From Paenibacillus guangzhouensis (GTDB taxonomy: Bacteria; Bacillota; Bacilli; Paenibacillales; Paenibacillaceae), in the NCBI RefSeq assembly GCF_009363075.1, contig NZ_CP045293.1, positions 4,548,001 to 4,612,000 on the forward strand: a stretch of 64,000 nt of DNA, in the 5' to 3' direction. A program made the position numbers and the translations under genes. The notes under the pieces are model-generated. The model was not told the origin of the DNA. It did not search any database and saw only the letters and a list, made by a program, of their open reading frames with translations. The first letter of the stretch is position 1; each line of letters begins with the position of its first letter. Positions 46,612 through 55,549 of the stretch are shown here, piece after piece.

Positions 46612-46619
46612 CTATGTGG

Positions 46620-47579
46620 TTACTTCGATTGTATAAGTCCTTCTACTTCCGCCAGTGTCGGCATCGCAGGGATGCCTCCCTTCCGAGTTGTCGCCAACGC
46701 GCCCATCGCATTCGCAAACGTCAACAAGCTGTCGAGTTGATCGGGCGACCAAGCCGTAATGGACTGGCCCGCCTGTAGGATGCTGTATATCGCTCCCGCC
46801 ATAAACGCATCACCCGCGCCCGTCGTATCGATGGCTTGCACCGCGAACCCAACATGCTCACCTATACGTGATCCTGCACGATAGAAGCTTCCCGCACCGC
46901 CACGCGTCACGAGCAGCAGCTGGATCTTGAATTGATCGCACAACAGCTTTGATCCAGCTTCCAGATCTACTGTCCCAGTCAGGAACTCCAGCTCCTCCTC
47001 CGACACCTTCACCACGTCCGCGAGACCAAGTCCAACGCCAATCAGCTCCTTCGCAAGCGCCTCGCTAGCCCATAGCGCCGGTCTTAAATTCGGATCGAAC
47101 GAGACGAGCACTCCGTGCTGCTTCGCATGCTGAACTGCTGCTAGCGTAGCCGATCGGACAGGCTCATCCGTCATCGAGATCGAGCCGAAATGGAACACCT
47201 TCGCTGCAGCAATACGTACGAACGGTACTTCATCTACCGTCAACAGCTGATCTGCCCCCGGGTTGCGGTAGAAGGAGAACGAGCGATCTCCGTCCTCCGC
47301 AAGATGCACGAATGCAAGCGTCGTATTCGCTGTAGCAGACATGACGAGGCCGGTTGTATCAACGCCGCTGCTAGCGAGCGCATCGCGGAGGCCATGTCCG
47401 AAGGCATCCTGGCCGACCTTGCCGATGAAGCCCGACGTGCGGCCCAGCCTTGCGATGGCTGCTACGACGTTCGCCGGCGCGCCGCCCGGATTGCGTTCGA
47501 ATAACGGCTGACCGTGTTCTGATTTGCCATACGGCGTAAAATCGATTAATAGTTCACCTAATGTGATTACATCTGTCAT
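46620..47579 (-). CDS. PfkB-family carbohydrate kinase (fructokinase-like)
   Basis: A 319-residue ribokinase-fold enzyme that phosphorylates a sugar with ATP. It begins DVITLGELLIDFTPYG and has PGGAPANVVAAIARLG (sugar site) and VQAIDTTGAGDAFMAGAIYS, where GAGD carries the catalytic Asp and anion hole. The pattern is that of fructokinases (ScrK-like) or 2-keto-3-deoxygluconate kinases; the former fits better because of the overall length and the FSFYRNPGADQLL segment. Stand-alone gene with AAGGTGAT before the ATG; the upstream region runs into the 20-copy repeat array. Confidence 0.92.
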   Translation of the reverse strand: MTDVITLGELLIDFTPYGKSEHGQPLFERNPGGAPANVVAAIARLGRTSGFIGKVGQDAFGHGLRDALASSGVDTTGLVMSATANTTLAFVHLAEDGDRSFSFYRNPGADQLLTVDEVPFVRIAAAKVFHFGSISMTDEPVRSATLAAVQHAKQHGVLVSFDPNLRPALWASEALAKELIGVGLGLADVVKVSEEELEFLTGTVDLEAGSKLLCDQFKIQLLLVTRGGAGSFYRAGSRIGEHVGFAVQAIDTTGAGDAFMAGAIYSILQAGQSITAWSPDQLDSLLTFANAMGALATTRKGGIPAMPTLAEVEGLIQSK

Positions 47580-47731
47580 GTCAGATCACCTTCATTTCAT
47601 ACGATAACTGCTAGTACTATGGTCGGCCCGGCCCACCTCCATTGGCAGCTGCACCAACCTCTTGCCAACAGCAACTTCCTATTTCATTTATACCATAGCC
47701 CGGCCGCCGCGTACCATGGAACTTGACTCGG

Positions 47732-48764
47732 TCGGCGGAATAACTGCTTTTTTGCAGTTATTTCGCGCGCCGAGCGACTTCTTCAGCGGAATAACTGCTT
47801 TTTTGCAGTTATTTCAGCGCACCGAGCGACTTCTTCAGCGGAATAACTGCTTTTTTGCAGTTATTTCAGCGCACCGAGCGACTTCCGCAACGGAATAACT
47901 GCTTTTTTGCAGTTATTTCAGCGCGCCAAGCGACTTCTGCGGTGGAATAATTGCTTTTTTGCAGTTATTTCAGCGCGCCGAGCGACTTCTTCGGCGGAAT
48001 AACTGCTTTTCTGCAGTTATTTCAGTGCACCGAGCGGCTTCTTCAGCGGAATAACTGCTTTTTTGCAGTTTTTTCAGCGCACGGAGCGACTTCTTCGGCG
48101 GAATAACTGCTTTTTTGCAGTTATTTCGCGCGCCGAGCGACTTCTTCAGCGGAATAACTGCTTTTTTGCAGTTATTTCAGCGCGCCAAGCGACTTCTGCG
48201 GTGGAATAACTGCTTTTTTGCAGTTATTTCAGCGCGCCAAGCGACTTCTGCGGTGGAATAACTGCTTTTTTGCAGTTATTTCACACGCCGAGCGACTTCT
48301 TCAGCGGAATAGCTGCCTTTTTGCAGTTATTGAGCGCGCACGAGCGACTTCTTCAGCGGAATAACTGCCTTTTTGCAGTTATTTCAGCGCGCCGAGCGAC
48401 TTCTTCGGTGGAATAACTGCCTTTTTGCAGTTATTTCAGCGCGCCGAGCGACTTCTGCGGTGGAATAACTGCCTTTTTGCAGTTATTTCAGCGCGCCAAG
48501 CGACTTCTGCGGTGGAATAACTGCTTTTTTGCAGTTATTTCAGCGCGCCGAGCGACTTCTTCGGCGGAATAACTGCCTTTTTGCAGTTATTTCAGCGCGC
48601 CGAGCGACTTCTTCGGCGGAATAACTGCTTTTTTGCAGTTATTTCAGTGCACCGAGCCACTTCTTCAGCGGAATAACTGCTTTTTTGCAGTTATTTCACC
48701 GCACGAGCGACTTCTTCGGCGGAATAACTGCTTTTTTGCAGTTATTTCAGCGCACCGAGCGACT
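47732..48764. repeat. Tandem array of 20 palindrome-containing 51/52-bp units
   Basis: The unit core GGAATAACTGC-TTTTTT-GCAGTTATTTC recurs at 47737, 47788, 47840, 47892, 47944, 47996, 48048, 48100, 48151, 48203, 48255, 48306, 48358, 48410, 48462, 48514, 48566, 48618, 48670 and 48721. The step is 52 bases, or 51 at four places. Each core can fold into an ~11-bp stem with a 6-base T-rich loop; between cores lies a GC-rich linker of the type CAGCGCRCCGAGCGACTTCT. Linker sub-types differ (ttcttcagc, ttctgcggt, ttcttcggc, ttccgcaac) and some loops read CTTTTT. Period 52 rules out one continuous reading frame. It is not a CRISPR array, because there are no unique spacers. It fills the gap between the sugar kinase and the gene at 48867. 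Confidence 0.95.
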
Positions 48765-48866
48765 CTAGAACAAATTTTTAGACAAACATTCCAAATGATG
48801 GTAATATCCGAATATGAAAGTACTATCATCAATCCTATGCAAATGATTCGTTAAAGTGCTATTAAT

Positions 48867-49487
48867 TTGCTCAATGATCATGATCCTTCATTATCCATTC
48901 GTAGACAATTAGGAGTGAAAGTTATTAAAAATTACAAAAACCCATTTGTTTTTTTTATTATCTTTCTAGGTGTACTAACCCTTCCTCTGACAATAAATGC
49001 TTCACTAAGTTATTTTCAAACTGAAAGAATAACCAGAGATGTAGGAGTAGCGTTAAGTGAGTATTTTGATGGAAATGGTACAAGAAAAGTAGTTATTAAG
49101 GATATTTGGATAAAAAAACTCACCTCTTTTCTCACAGGTGCAAAAGGTTTTGAATATGGATTTGATTATTACTCAGAAGATCAATGGAAGAAATACGAAT
49201 GTAGAAGTGAGGGGAACTCAAAGCATTTTACTTTTAGTATAAATGATGATTTTACCTGTTCTTCCAGCAATAATCTAGTATATGATAATAATGCAAATGC
49301 CATGGTACAAATTCATCAAAATGATATTTATAAAGATTACTCTTTTAAGGCTCTCATCTGGGATGATTTCGAAAAACAACTCTTATTATTATATGGGTTC
49401 ATTGTTCTTGTTATAGATATGATCATAACTCTTGTTTGGATAATTATCAGATTTATTAAAGGCAAGATAAAGGTAGAAAACTATTGA
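48867..49487 (+). CDS. AT-rich orphan membrane protein, unknown
   Basis: A reading frame of up to 206 residues with two hydrophobic segments (PFVFFIIFLGVLTLPLTINA near residue 26 and LLLLYGFIVLVIDMIITLVW near residue 170) enclosing ~120 mostly polar, probably extracytoplasmic residues. The base composition is much more AT-rich than its neighbours. No family was recognised. The first codon of the frame is TTG without a ribosome site; AGGAG occurs at 48910 but only ATT or GTT codons are well spaced after it, so the gene may have lost its proper start or use an unusual one. It is followed by a clear terminator. It lies directly beyond the repeat array and may be a transferred or decaying gene. 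Confidence 0.55.
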   Translation: MLNDHDPSLSIRRQLGVKVIKNYKNPFVFFIIFLGVLTLPLTINASLSYFQTERITRDVGVALSEYFDGNGTRKVVIKDIWIKKLTSFLTGAKGFEYGFDYYSEDQWKKYECRSEGNSKHFTFSINDDFTCSSSNNLVYDNNANAMVQIHQNDIYKDYSFKALIWDDFEKQLLLLYGFIVLVIDMIITLVWIIIRFIKGKIKVENY

Positions 49488-49510
49488 GTGATAAGGAAGC
49501 ATATCTTCAT

Positions 49511-49537
49511 AGCCGCGTAAATCGCGGCTTTTTTTAT
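49511..49537 (+). terminator. Terminator after the AT-rich gene
   Basis: AGCCGCG and CGCGGCT form a 7-bp perfect stem with a 5-base loop, followed by TTTTTTT on the plus strand. Confidence 0.85.
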
Positions 49538-49763
49538 CTTTTCTGTAGAGAACCAGGGAAATGATCCGATTGTCGTTCTCAATTCCGCACGCCGAGTAAC
49601 ACTTCCAAAGCCCCCCATAAGTTACTAGTACGACAAGTCACCGCCAAGCCTATTGCATAGCGGTGGTCCTGTAACTTTTCGCTCACATTTAAGAAGCCAA
49701 TATACGATATTAGATTATATAATAGATTTACATATATTACATAGAATGGAGCGAGGAGATTCA

Positions 49764-50513
49764 ATGGGATTCTTGAAAAAAATTTTCGGCGGCAAAAATA
49801 ACGGAGAGACGTCCAAGGACGGCACGACCATCTACACCTACGACGAGAAGGCCGATTATGCGCCGCCTGCGCCAATGGCTTACACGGATGAAATCATTAC
49901 TCATTTCGAGACGGTCTTTCCCGGACGAACCAGTAGCGTCTTTCACGAGATAATATCCGACATGATCCATATCGATGTAAATATTATGGAGCCGACGGAA
50001 GAAGAGCCATTCTGGGTACTATACACGAGCGGGATGAGCGACTTGCCGATGACGATTCCGGACGAGGTGTTAGCCCAGATGGACGAACCGCTCGACAGGG
50101 CGGAAGTCATGATGTTCCTTCCGGCTTCCTGGGAACTCACCGAGGAGTCGTTCAAAGACGACAACAACTTTTGGCCGATCCGGCTCATGAAGCAAATGGC
50201 CCGGTTCCCCCATCAATACCATACGTGGTTGGGTTACGGACATACCATCCCCAATTACGCAGAATACGAGCCTTATGCGGATGGTACAGGATTGAACGGC
50301 GTCATGCTCTATCAATTAAAAGAAGAGATCAGCATCATCCACACCCAGGACGGAAATCAGATTCATGCCTATTTCTTGCTCCCACTCTACAAAGAAGAAA
50401 TGGATTATAAGCTGGAGCACGGCATGGATGCATTACTGGATCGGTTGTCCGACCTAGAAGATGACGTGCTCATGTTAGATGCGAACAGAACAAATTCTTG
50501 TCAATCGTCTTAG
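49764..50513 (+). CDS. Suppressor-of-fused (Sufu) domain protein
   Basis: A 249-residue cytosolic protein. After a basic N terminus (MGFLKKIFGGKNNGE) the region from about residue 38 onward matches bacterial Sufu-domain proteins: ITHFETVFPGRTSSVFHEI, HIDVNIMEPTEE, FWVLYTSGMSDLPM, EVMMFLPASWEL, FWPIRLMKQMARFPHQY and WLGYGHTI. These proteins often act as immunity proteins for polymorphic toxins; here no toxin gene adjoins, so that role is unproven. The start at 49764 has GAGGAG 5 bases upstream; the longer frame has none. It ends in a terminator shared with the convergent lipoprotein gene. Confidence 0.88.
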   Translation: MGFLKKIFGGKNNGETSKDGTTIYTYDEKADYAPPAPMAYTDEIITHFETVFPGRTSSVFHEIISDMIHIDVNIMEPTEEEPFWVLYTSGMSDLPMTIPDEVLAQMDEPLDRAEVMMFLPASWELTEESFKDDNNFWPIRLMKQMARFPHQYHTWLGYGHTIPNYAEYEPYADGTGLNGVMLYQLKEEISIIHTQDGNQIHAYFLLPLYKEEMDYKLEHGMDALLDRLSDLEDDVLMLDANRTNSCQSS

Positions 50514-50532
50514 AGGATACATTAGCAAAAGG

Positions 50533-50565
50533 AAAACCGCCAAGCACATGCGCTTAGCGGTTTTT
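50533..50565. terminator. Bidirectional terminator between convergent genes
   Basis: AAAACCGC..AGC pairs with GCT..GCGGTTTTT; A-run on the left and T-run on the right make it usable from both sides. It separates the Sufu gene from the lipoprotein gene, which end on either side of it. Confidence 0.85.
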
Positions 50566-50566
50566 C

Positions 50567-51190
50567 TTACGGCATCTGAATCGACTCGATCATCTCCATG
50601 ACAGCCTTCTGCCACGTGTCCTTCTCATCGGCTGGCGCGCTAAACTTCATCTCAAGAAACGCTCCGTCTAATTCCGCCCAACCGACGAGACGGTACGTGT
50701 CACCTTTCTTGGATGGCATGATAACTTCATTCACCGCAATATGCTTTCCATGAATGAGCATCGTCTCGTCCTTCAACCACTCTAGCTTTTCTCCTTCACC
50801 TTCTTGTTCGAGGATGCCTTTCATCTTCAATCGTCCTCTATCGATATCAGCATCGGTCACCCTTTGCTCTGGATCATGCCATATCTCGAGCTTAGCTTTT
50901 TTATCGCTATCCGTATAGATGAGCTTCGTGTTCGATGTCTCATTCGATTGCACCTCCAACCCCGCCGGGAGCTTCAGTGACATCAAATTCGAGAACACCT
51001 TGATGACTCCTTGCTCAGCAGCCTCATTTTCCATCTTGTTATTTTCTTTGACTTCGTGCCCTTGTTCCTGTTGATCCTGCTCCACTGTCAATGTGGCCTC
51101 CATGCTACCCTTCTCTCCGCTGTCTGGGGAACTGCAAGCAGAAAGGCTTGCTACGATCGTGATCAACCATACCATCATCCATTTTTTCAT
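50567..51190 (-). CDS. Small lipoprotein at the end of the ECF operon
   Basis: A 207-residue lipoprotein with signal segment MKKWMMVWLITIVASLSAC (lipobox LSAC), a Gln/Glu-rich linker and a folded domain of ~130 residues (LMSLKLPAGLEVQSNETSNT to KAVMEMIESIQMP), similar in pattern to DcrB/PsbP-like lipoproteins, though this is not certain. The ATG at 51190 is used because AAGGGTGG precedes it. It is the last gene of the ECF operon, 34 bases after the SBP. Confidence 0.75.
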   Translation of the reverse strand: MKKWMMVWLITIVASLSACSSPDSGEKGSMEATLTVEQDQQEQGHEVKENNKMENEAAEQGVIKVFSNLMSLKLPAGLEVQSNETSNTKLIYTDSDKKAKLEIWHDPEQRVTDADIDRGRLKMKGILEQEGEGEKLEWLKDETMLIHGKHIAVNEVIMPSKKGDTYRLVGWAELDGAFLEMKFSAPADEKDTWQKAVMEMIESIQMP

Positions 51191-51224
51191 TCGGATTCCA
51201 CCCTTACCTCTTCGAATTTTCCAT

Positions 51225-52547
51225 CTACTCATTTAAATACGTCGTCACACGGTTCGCGACCAAATCCGCCACCGCTTGCGCCGATTTCTGACCGCTATAG
51301 TAAGCCTTCGCTTCTTCTTCGATGATGGCTTGAATCTTCGATTCATTCTTTTGAGGCGTGACGGCATGGTTCACCATCTGCTTGATCATGTCGATGTCTC
51401 TCTTCTCCACCGGAATCGCGGAACCCATTGGCGACTCGATCGTACCTTTGTCCTCAAGATCCTTGAACGTCTTCTCATTTACCTTTTTATTGACAGAGAA
51501 CCCTTGTAGTCCGGGCATCGTCTGGATCTCTTCGGACAATAAGAATTTCATGAAATCCCACGCTTCCGCCTGTACTTTCGAATTTCGATTCATCCCTAAG
51601 TTCTTATGCATTACGAAGGTGCCTCCAGCCTGTTGCCCCGCAGCGAGCGGCTTGCGATAAATTTTCCCTTGCTCATAAAACATCGCCGGCCCTACGAAAT
51701 AATCTTCAGGCGATAGGATCAATGCCGGAGCAAAGAAATAATCTCCTGCGTTCACTTCCGTTTCCGTAACCACCTTATCTGCATACATCGTCTTTACTTG
51801 TTCCATCAGCTGAGCGAATGCATGGCTATCAAAGCTAGCAGGGCGCTTCTCTTCATCGACAATACGGGTATAGTTATCGACGAACAGATTGTTCAACATC
51901 TGCTCAGGCGGCGTATTCCCCATCGAATACGTGTGACCGCCGGATGCCGCCAGACGTTGGCCCACCGATGTGAACTCCCCCCATGTCCAAGTGCTGTCAT
52001 CGAATGTTACACCGGACTGCTGAATTGCCTTTGCATCACCCATCAGACTGTCTAAGAAGAACCGCAGCGGCAACGAGTAGAGCCCTCCTCGCATCTTGGC
52101 CCCATCCAGGATGTTCATCTCATACGTATTGGAATCAAAGGCAGGGTCCTGCTTCATCAATTCGTTCAAGTTCACCAACGCTTGCTTGTCTACGTATTTC
52201 CCAACCGGAAGACCGCTCACATCTAGTGCAATCAGATCGGCCCCTTTACCGGACAAAAGCTCTGTATTGGTGGTATTCACATATTTCTCGAGATCACCTT
52301 CTGGATTGGAGCCTTCCCCTTGACTGTATGCCTTGATCTGAATATCCACATCGGGATGCTTCTCTTCATACATTTTCTCTGCTTGAGAATACACAGGATC
52401 TGCCTGGTATACAGATAAGACAACAATTTTCTTGCCTTCCTGCCCCTGCTTTCCTTCTTTCTTCCCCTCACCAGCCTGTCCGCTAGCGCATGCTGACAGC
52501 ATCAGCGTTAAGGCAACGATTAAACTGAGTATGCTACTTTTTTTCAT
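51225..52547 (-). CDS. Extracellular solute-binding lipoprotein
   Basis: A 440-residue SBP_bac_1-type lipoprotein. The signal peptide ends in lipobox LSAC, followed by a Gly/Lys/Glu-rich linker. The domain begins KIVVLSVYQADPVYSQAEKMYE and contains VTFDDSTWTWGEFTSVGQRL and EAWDFMKFLLSEEIQTMPGL, typical SBP features. It is unlike the three paralogues in the left block. The start at 52547 follows GAGAGGTGTAGG. It belongs to the operon with permeases, adaptor and sigma factor. Ligand unknown. Confidence 0.9.
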   Translation of the reverse strand: MKKSSILSLIVALTLMLSACASGQAGEGKKEGKQGQEGKKIVVLSVYQADPVYSQAEKMYEEKHPDVDIQIKAYSQGEGSNPEGDLEKYVNTTNTELLSGKGADLIALDVSGLPVGKYVDKQALVNLNELMKQDPAFDSNTYEMNILDGAKMRGGLYSLPLRFFLDSLMGDAKAIQQSGVTFDDSTWTWGEFTSVGQRLAASGGHTYSMGNTPPEQMLNNLFVDNYTRIVDEEKRPASFDSHAFAQLMEQVKTMYADKVVTETEVNAGDYFFAPALILSPEDYFVGPAMFYEQGKIYRKPLAAGQQAGGTFVMHKNLGMNRNSKVQAEAWDFMKFLLSEEIQTMPGLQGFSVNKKVNEKTFKDLEDKGTIESPMGSAIPVEKRDIDMIKQMVNHAVTPQKNESKIQAIIEEEAKAYYSGQKSAQAVADLVANRVTTYLNE

Positions 52548-52598
52548 CCTACACCTCTCCTCTCCATTCTCCATGCAATCAATGCGGCCCAGATCACA

Positions 52599-53759
52599 TT
52601 AGACCCTTATACGCTGACCTTCGGTTAGCGGCTCACTACTCTCCACGATTATGCGATCTTGCGTATATGCCCCTTGTAACACCAAAGTTTCTTGACCATT
52701 CGTGCCTCCTAATCGGACTGGAGCTTTGCGAACGATAAATGTATTACCCAGCGGGCCTGAACGCTCATCGACGATAAGCACATAGCTGTTCTTCCCTTCT
52801 TGACGGATGGCTTGATTCGATACGAGCATACTACCCTCAGCCTTCTCCGATTGCGTCATGTCCACGCGCACAAGGTCATTCGTTTGTACCTGCGGATGTT
52901 TAACCTTCACCGTGATCCGTTGACCCGAAGCCAGCTGAGACGCACTCCCTCCATCCCCCTCTTGGGCGGAAGACCCACCAACTGCATCGGTCAAGGACCG
53001 AATGTCCGCAATGACCCCTTCTACCGGAACATTAGCCCCATCATGCTCGACTTGAACCTTCATCTTCTCCCCGGCATGCAGTTCCCGGCTCATGGCATCC
53101 GGGATGACAATCTCGAATTGATAGCCTTGCTGCAGATTAGCTAAGCTGACATCCGGGCCACCGCTTCCCGAGGGTAGCTGCGGCGTCGCCTGCACTCGCG
53201 TCACCACGCCGTCAAAAGGCGCAACGATCTGTCTGCGGTCCCTACCTTCCTCTTGCATCGTGTTCACTTTTCGCTCCTGAACGCCAATCGCGATTCGCGC
53301 ACGCTCCAGCTCCCGCTTCGTGCTGCGCGCTTGCATCTCGTCATTATTTTGTACGGCTGCAATATAGGCGTCTTGCAAGCCACCCATCGAGAGCCGCTGC
53401 TCCTCCAATCCCGCCTGTGCATCCAGTATTTCTTGCGCTGCCGCTGGATTCTCATAGGTAATCAATGGCTGCCCCTTCGCGACATGATCCCCCTCTTTCA
53501 CATGAACCTTCTGAACAGTCCATTCCGGCTTGTTCGATAAATCGATCTGCTGCCGAGGCATAAGCCGAGCCGTGCCACGCCACTCGGTGACTAACTCGCC
53601 TTGCCTCCCTAGTTCGGTCCGCACCTTTGGCAATTGCATCGTCAGCAATGTATTGCTCGATAGGGTGAGCAGAAGGAGCAATCCGATGAACAGGCCGGAA
53701 AACCACGCTATTTTTCGTTTTTTTCTCGACTCCGCCGTTTCTATCATCTCAGTAGCCAT
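52599..53759 (-). CDS. HlyD/RND-type membrane-fusion (adaptor) protein
   Basis: A 386-residue periplasmic-adaptor-type protein anchored by one N-terminal helix (~residues 17-40). It has the split biotinyl-lipoyl fold (VQKVHVKEGDHVAKGQPLIT and QIVAPFDGVVTRVQATPQ) flanking a helical hairpin (residues ~105-170, Gln/Glu/Arg rich, coiled-coil). A beta-barrel with VRVDMTQSEKAEGSMLVSNQ and a C-terminal domain ending RIRV follow. Such proteins normally connect an ABC or RND exporter, for example MacA with MacB. Here it is flanked by MalFG-type import permeases and an SBP, with no exporter gene near, which is unusual. GAGGAGGGA precedes the ATG. Confidence 0.88.
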   Translation of the reverse strand: MATEMIETAESRKKRKIAWFSGLFIGLLLLLTLSSNTLLTMQLPKVRTELGRQGELVTEWRGTARLMPRQQIDLSNKPEWTVQKVHVKEGDHVAKGQPLITYENPAAAQEILDAQAGLEEQRLSMGGLQDAYIAAVQNNDEMQARSTKRELERARIAIGVQERKVNTMQEEGRDRRQIVAPFDGVVTRVQATPQLPSGSGGPDVSLANLQQGYQFEIVIPDAMSRELHAGEKMKVQVEHDGANVPVEGVIADIRSLTDAVGGSSAQEGDGGSASQLASGQRITVKVKHPQVQTNDLVRVDMTQSEKAEGSMLVSNQAIRQEGKNSYVLIVDERSGPLGNTFIVRKAPVRLGGTNGQETLVLQGAYTQDRIIVESSEPLTEGQRIRV

Positions 53760-53784
53760 CCGATCCCTCCTCTCCTCTCAATCG

Positions 53785-54663
53785 CTACCCTTTGATCCCC
53801 GACATCTGAACCCCTTCGATAAAATAAGACTCCGCATAGACGAACAACAGAACCATTGGCGTCATATAGACCATCGATGCGGCAAAACCGTTGCCCTGGG
53901 CTTCCTTATGAATGCGCGATAAATAAAGCGATAATGGCTGCTTGAATGCATCCTCCAAGAAGATCAAGGGCTGCTCGACCATATTCCAATAATCAACGAA
54001 CAACAAGACGATCAGCGCCGCAATCCCCGGCTTCATCAAAGGCAGCATAATTCGATAGAAAATGCGGTAATGTCCGGCACCATCCATCTGAGCCGCTTCA
54101 ACCAGCGCATAGGGAATGGAGAGCATAAATTGTCTCAGCATGAACACGCCGAATGCCGCGAATATCCCTGGCAAAATAATCGCACTAGCTTTATTCATCA
54201 ATCCAAGCTTGTCAGCAATAATATAATTGGGAACCAAGGTCACTTGGAAAGGCATCAGCATCGTCATCAGGTACACCCGAAACCAACCTTCTCTCCCCTT
54301 GAACCGGAGCTTAGCAAAAGCGTACGCGGCCAGCGCACTGACAACCGTCTGTCCCGCAATGATCGCCACAACCATAGCGATGGAGTTCCATAACATGAAC
54401 AAATACGTCGGCGTCGCAAGCAACACGTTCCCATACTGCTCGAAGGACAGCCAATCCGGGATAAGCTTCAGATTTACGAATACAGACGGCTCCCCTTGCG
54501 TAATGTCTGGCATTTTACCCACCAGTCCGTAATTGCCGCGAATTTCTTGCTCCGTCATGAGTGAATTTGTGAAAGTAATCACAATAGGTAGAATCATCAT
54601 AAGCCCAATGCATGCCATCACCAGTGTGACCGATAGATTCCGAATGAAACCCTTCTTCTTCAT
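53785..54663 (-). CDS. Carbohydrate ABC transporter permease, MalG-type
   Basis: A 292-residue permease with six helices and the EAA loop YALVEAAQMDGAGHYRIFYR. The large extracytoplasmic segment between helices 1 and 2 (residues ~35-80) is typical of MalG-like proteins. It ends YFIEGVQMSGIKG, a common ending of this family. GGGAGGAAG precedes the ATG. Partner of 54677-55549. Confidence 0.92.
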   Translation of the reverse strand: MKKKGFIRNLSVTLVMACIGLMMILPIVITFTNSLMTEQEIRGNYGLVGKMPDITQGEPSVFVNLKLIPDWLSFEQYGNVLLATPTYLFMLWNSIAMVVAIIAGQTVVSALAAYAFAKLRFKGREGWFRVYLMTMLMPFQVTLVPNYIIADKLGLMNKASAIILPGIFAAFGVFMLRQFMLSIPYALVEAAQMDGAGHYRIFYRIMLPLMKPGIAALIVLLFVDYWNMVEQPLIFLEDAFKQPLSLYLSRIHKEAQGNGFAASMVYMTPMVLLFVYAESYFIEGVQMSGIKG

Positions 54664-54676
54664 TCTTCCTCCCGCA

Positions 54677-55549
54677 TCATTCCATAAATTGTGTATATCG
54701 CTTCTCTAACCGAAGCAGCAACGCCACGATGATAAAGATACCGATCACCATCAGCGTCGCAGCCGCAGACAGCTTCTGCACATCCATCGCGATGAACATA
54801 TTGTTCATATAGTGCTGAAGGGTATAGATGCTGTCATGCGGGTAATCTCCGGCGATCAGGTATGTTTCTCGGAAAATTTTGAACGTATTCATAATCGACA
54901 TCAGGACGACGAAGACCATCGTCGGCGTTAGATAGACAAGCGTAATCCCATAACATTGTCGCCACTTGCCCGCTCCCTCCAAATCGGCTGTCTCATAGTA
55001 ATCTCTCGGGATGCCTTGCAGCCCTGCAAGGAAAAGAATAATGTTGTAGCCCATATGCTTCCAAAGGTAGAACACGGAGATTACACCTCTCGCCCAGGCC
55101 GATTTCATCCAGTCTATCTGCTCAAGCCCAGCAGCATGCATCCAAGCGTTAAGGGATCCATTCCAATCAAAAAGCACTTGCCACACCATCACGACGGAGG
55201 CGACGGGCACAACCAACGGCAGAACATAAGCCATCCGTAGAAATTGACGCAGATAAAGATTCCGGTTCAGCACAAGCGCGATCCCAAGCGACATCACAAG
55301 CATCAGGGGGACATTCACCGCGGTGAACCAGAATGTATTCGAGACAGCTTTGCGATAGGAATCGCTGTTCAGCAGCTCCTGATAATTCGCGAGCCCAACA
55401 AATGAACCGCCGACCGTACGGTTGAGCACCGAGTAGACAAGCCCCATCCCGAACGGAATGAGATAGAATAGAGCAAAGCCGATAGCACTTGGCAACAAGA
55501 ACGTTACAGCCACCAGTCCTTCTCTACGGCGGAAACGAACCCGCTTCAT
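54677..55549 (-). CDS. Carbohydrate ABC transporter permease, MalF-type, with altered EAA loop
   Basis: A 290-residue permease of the MalF class with six helices. The EAA region reads YYETADLEGAGKWRQCYGIT, where the usual EAA-xx-DGA has become ETADLEGAG; this is a weaker match than in the other permeases of the window. It overlaps the putative anti-sigma gene by 4 bases (ATGA), so translation is coupled. No ATPase gene is in this operon. Confidence 0.9.
   Translation of the reverse strand: MKRVRFRRREGLVAVTFLLPSAIGFALFYLIPFGMGLVYSVLNRTVGGSFVGLANYQELLNSDSYRKAVSNTFWFTAVNVPLMLVMSLGIALVLNRNLYLRQFLRMAYVLPLVVPVASVVMVWQVLFDWNGSLNAWMHAAGLEQIDWMKSAWARGVISVFYLWKHMGYNIILFLAGLQGIPRDYYETADLEGAGKWRQCYGITLVYLTPTMVFVVLMSIMNTFKIFRETYLIAGDYPHDSIYTLQHYMNNMFIAMDVQKLSAAATLMVIGIFIIVALLLRLEKRYTQFME

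Noticed and set aside
47662-47898. Short plus-strand frame running into the 20-copy array (also 48633-48854)
   Set aside because: Frame persists only because of repeat units; no ribosome site and the 52-base step breaks any longer reading.
47732-48764. CRISPR array
   Set aside because: The whole unit repeats, linkers are near-identical across units, and no cas genes are nearby; there are no unique spacers.
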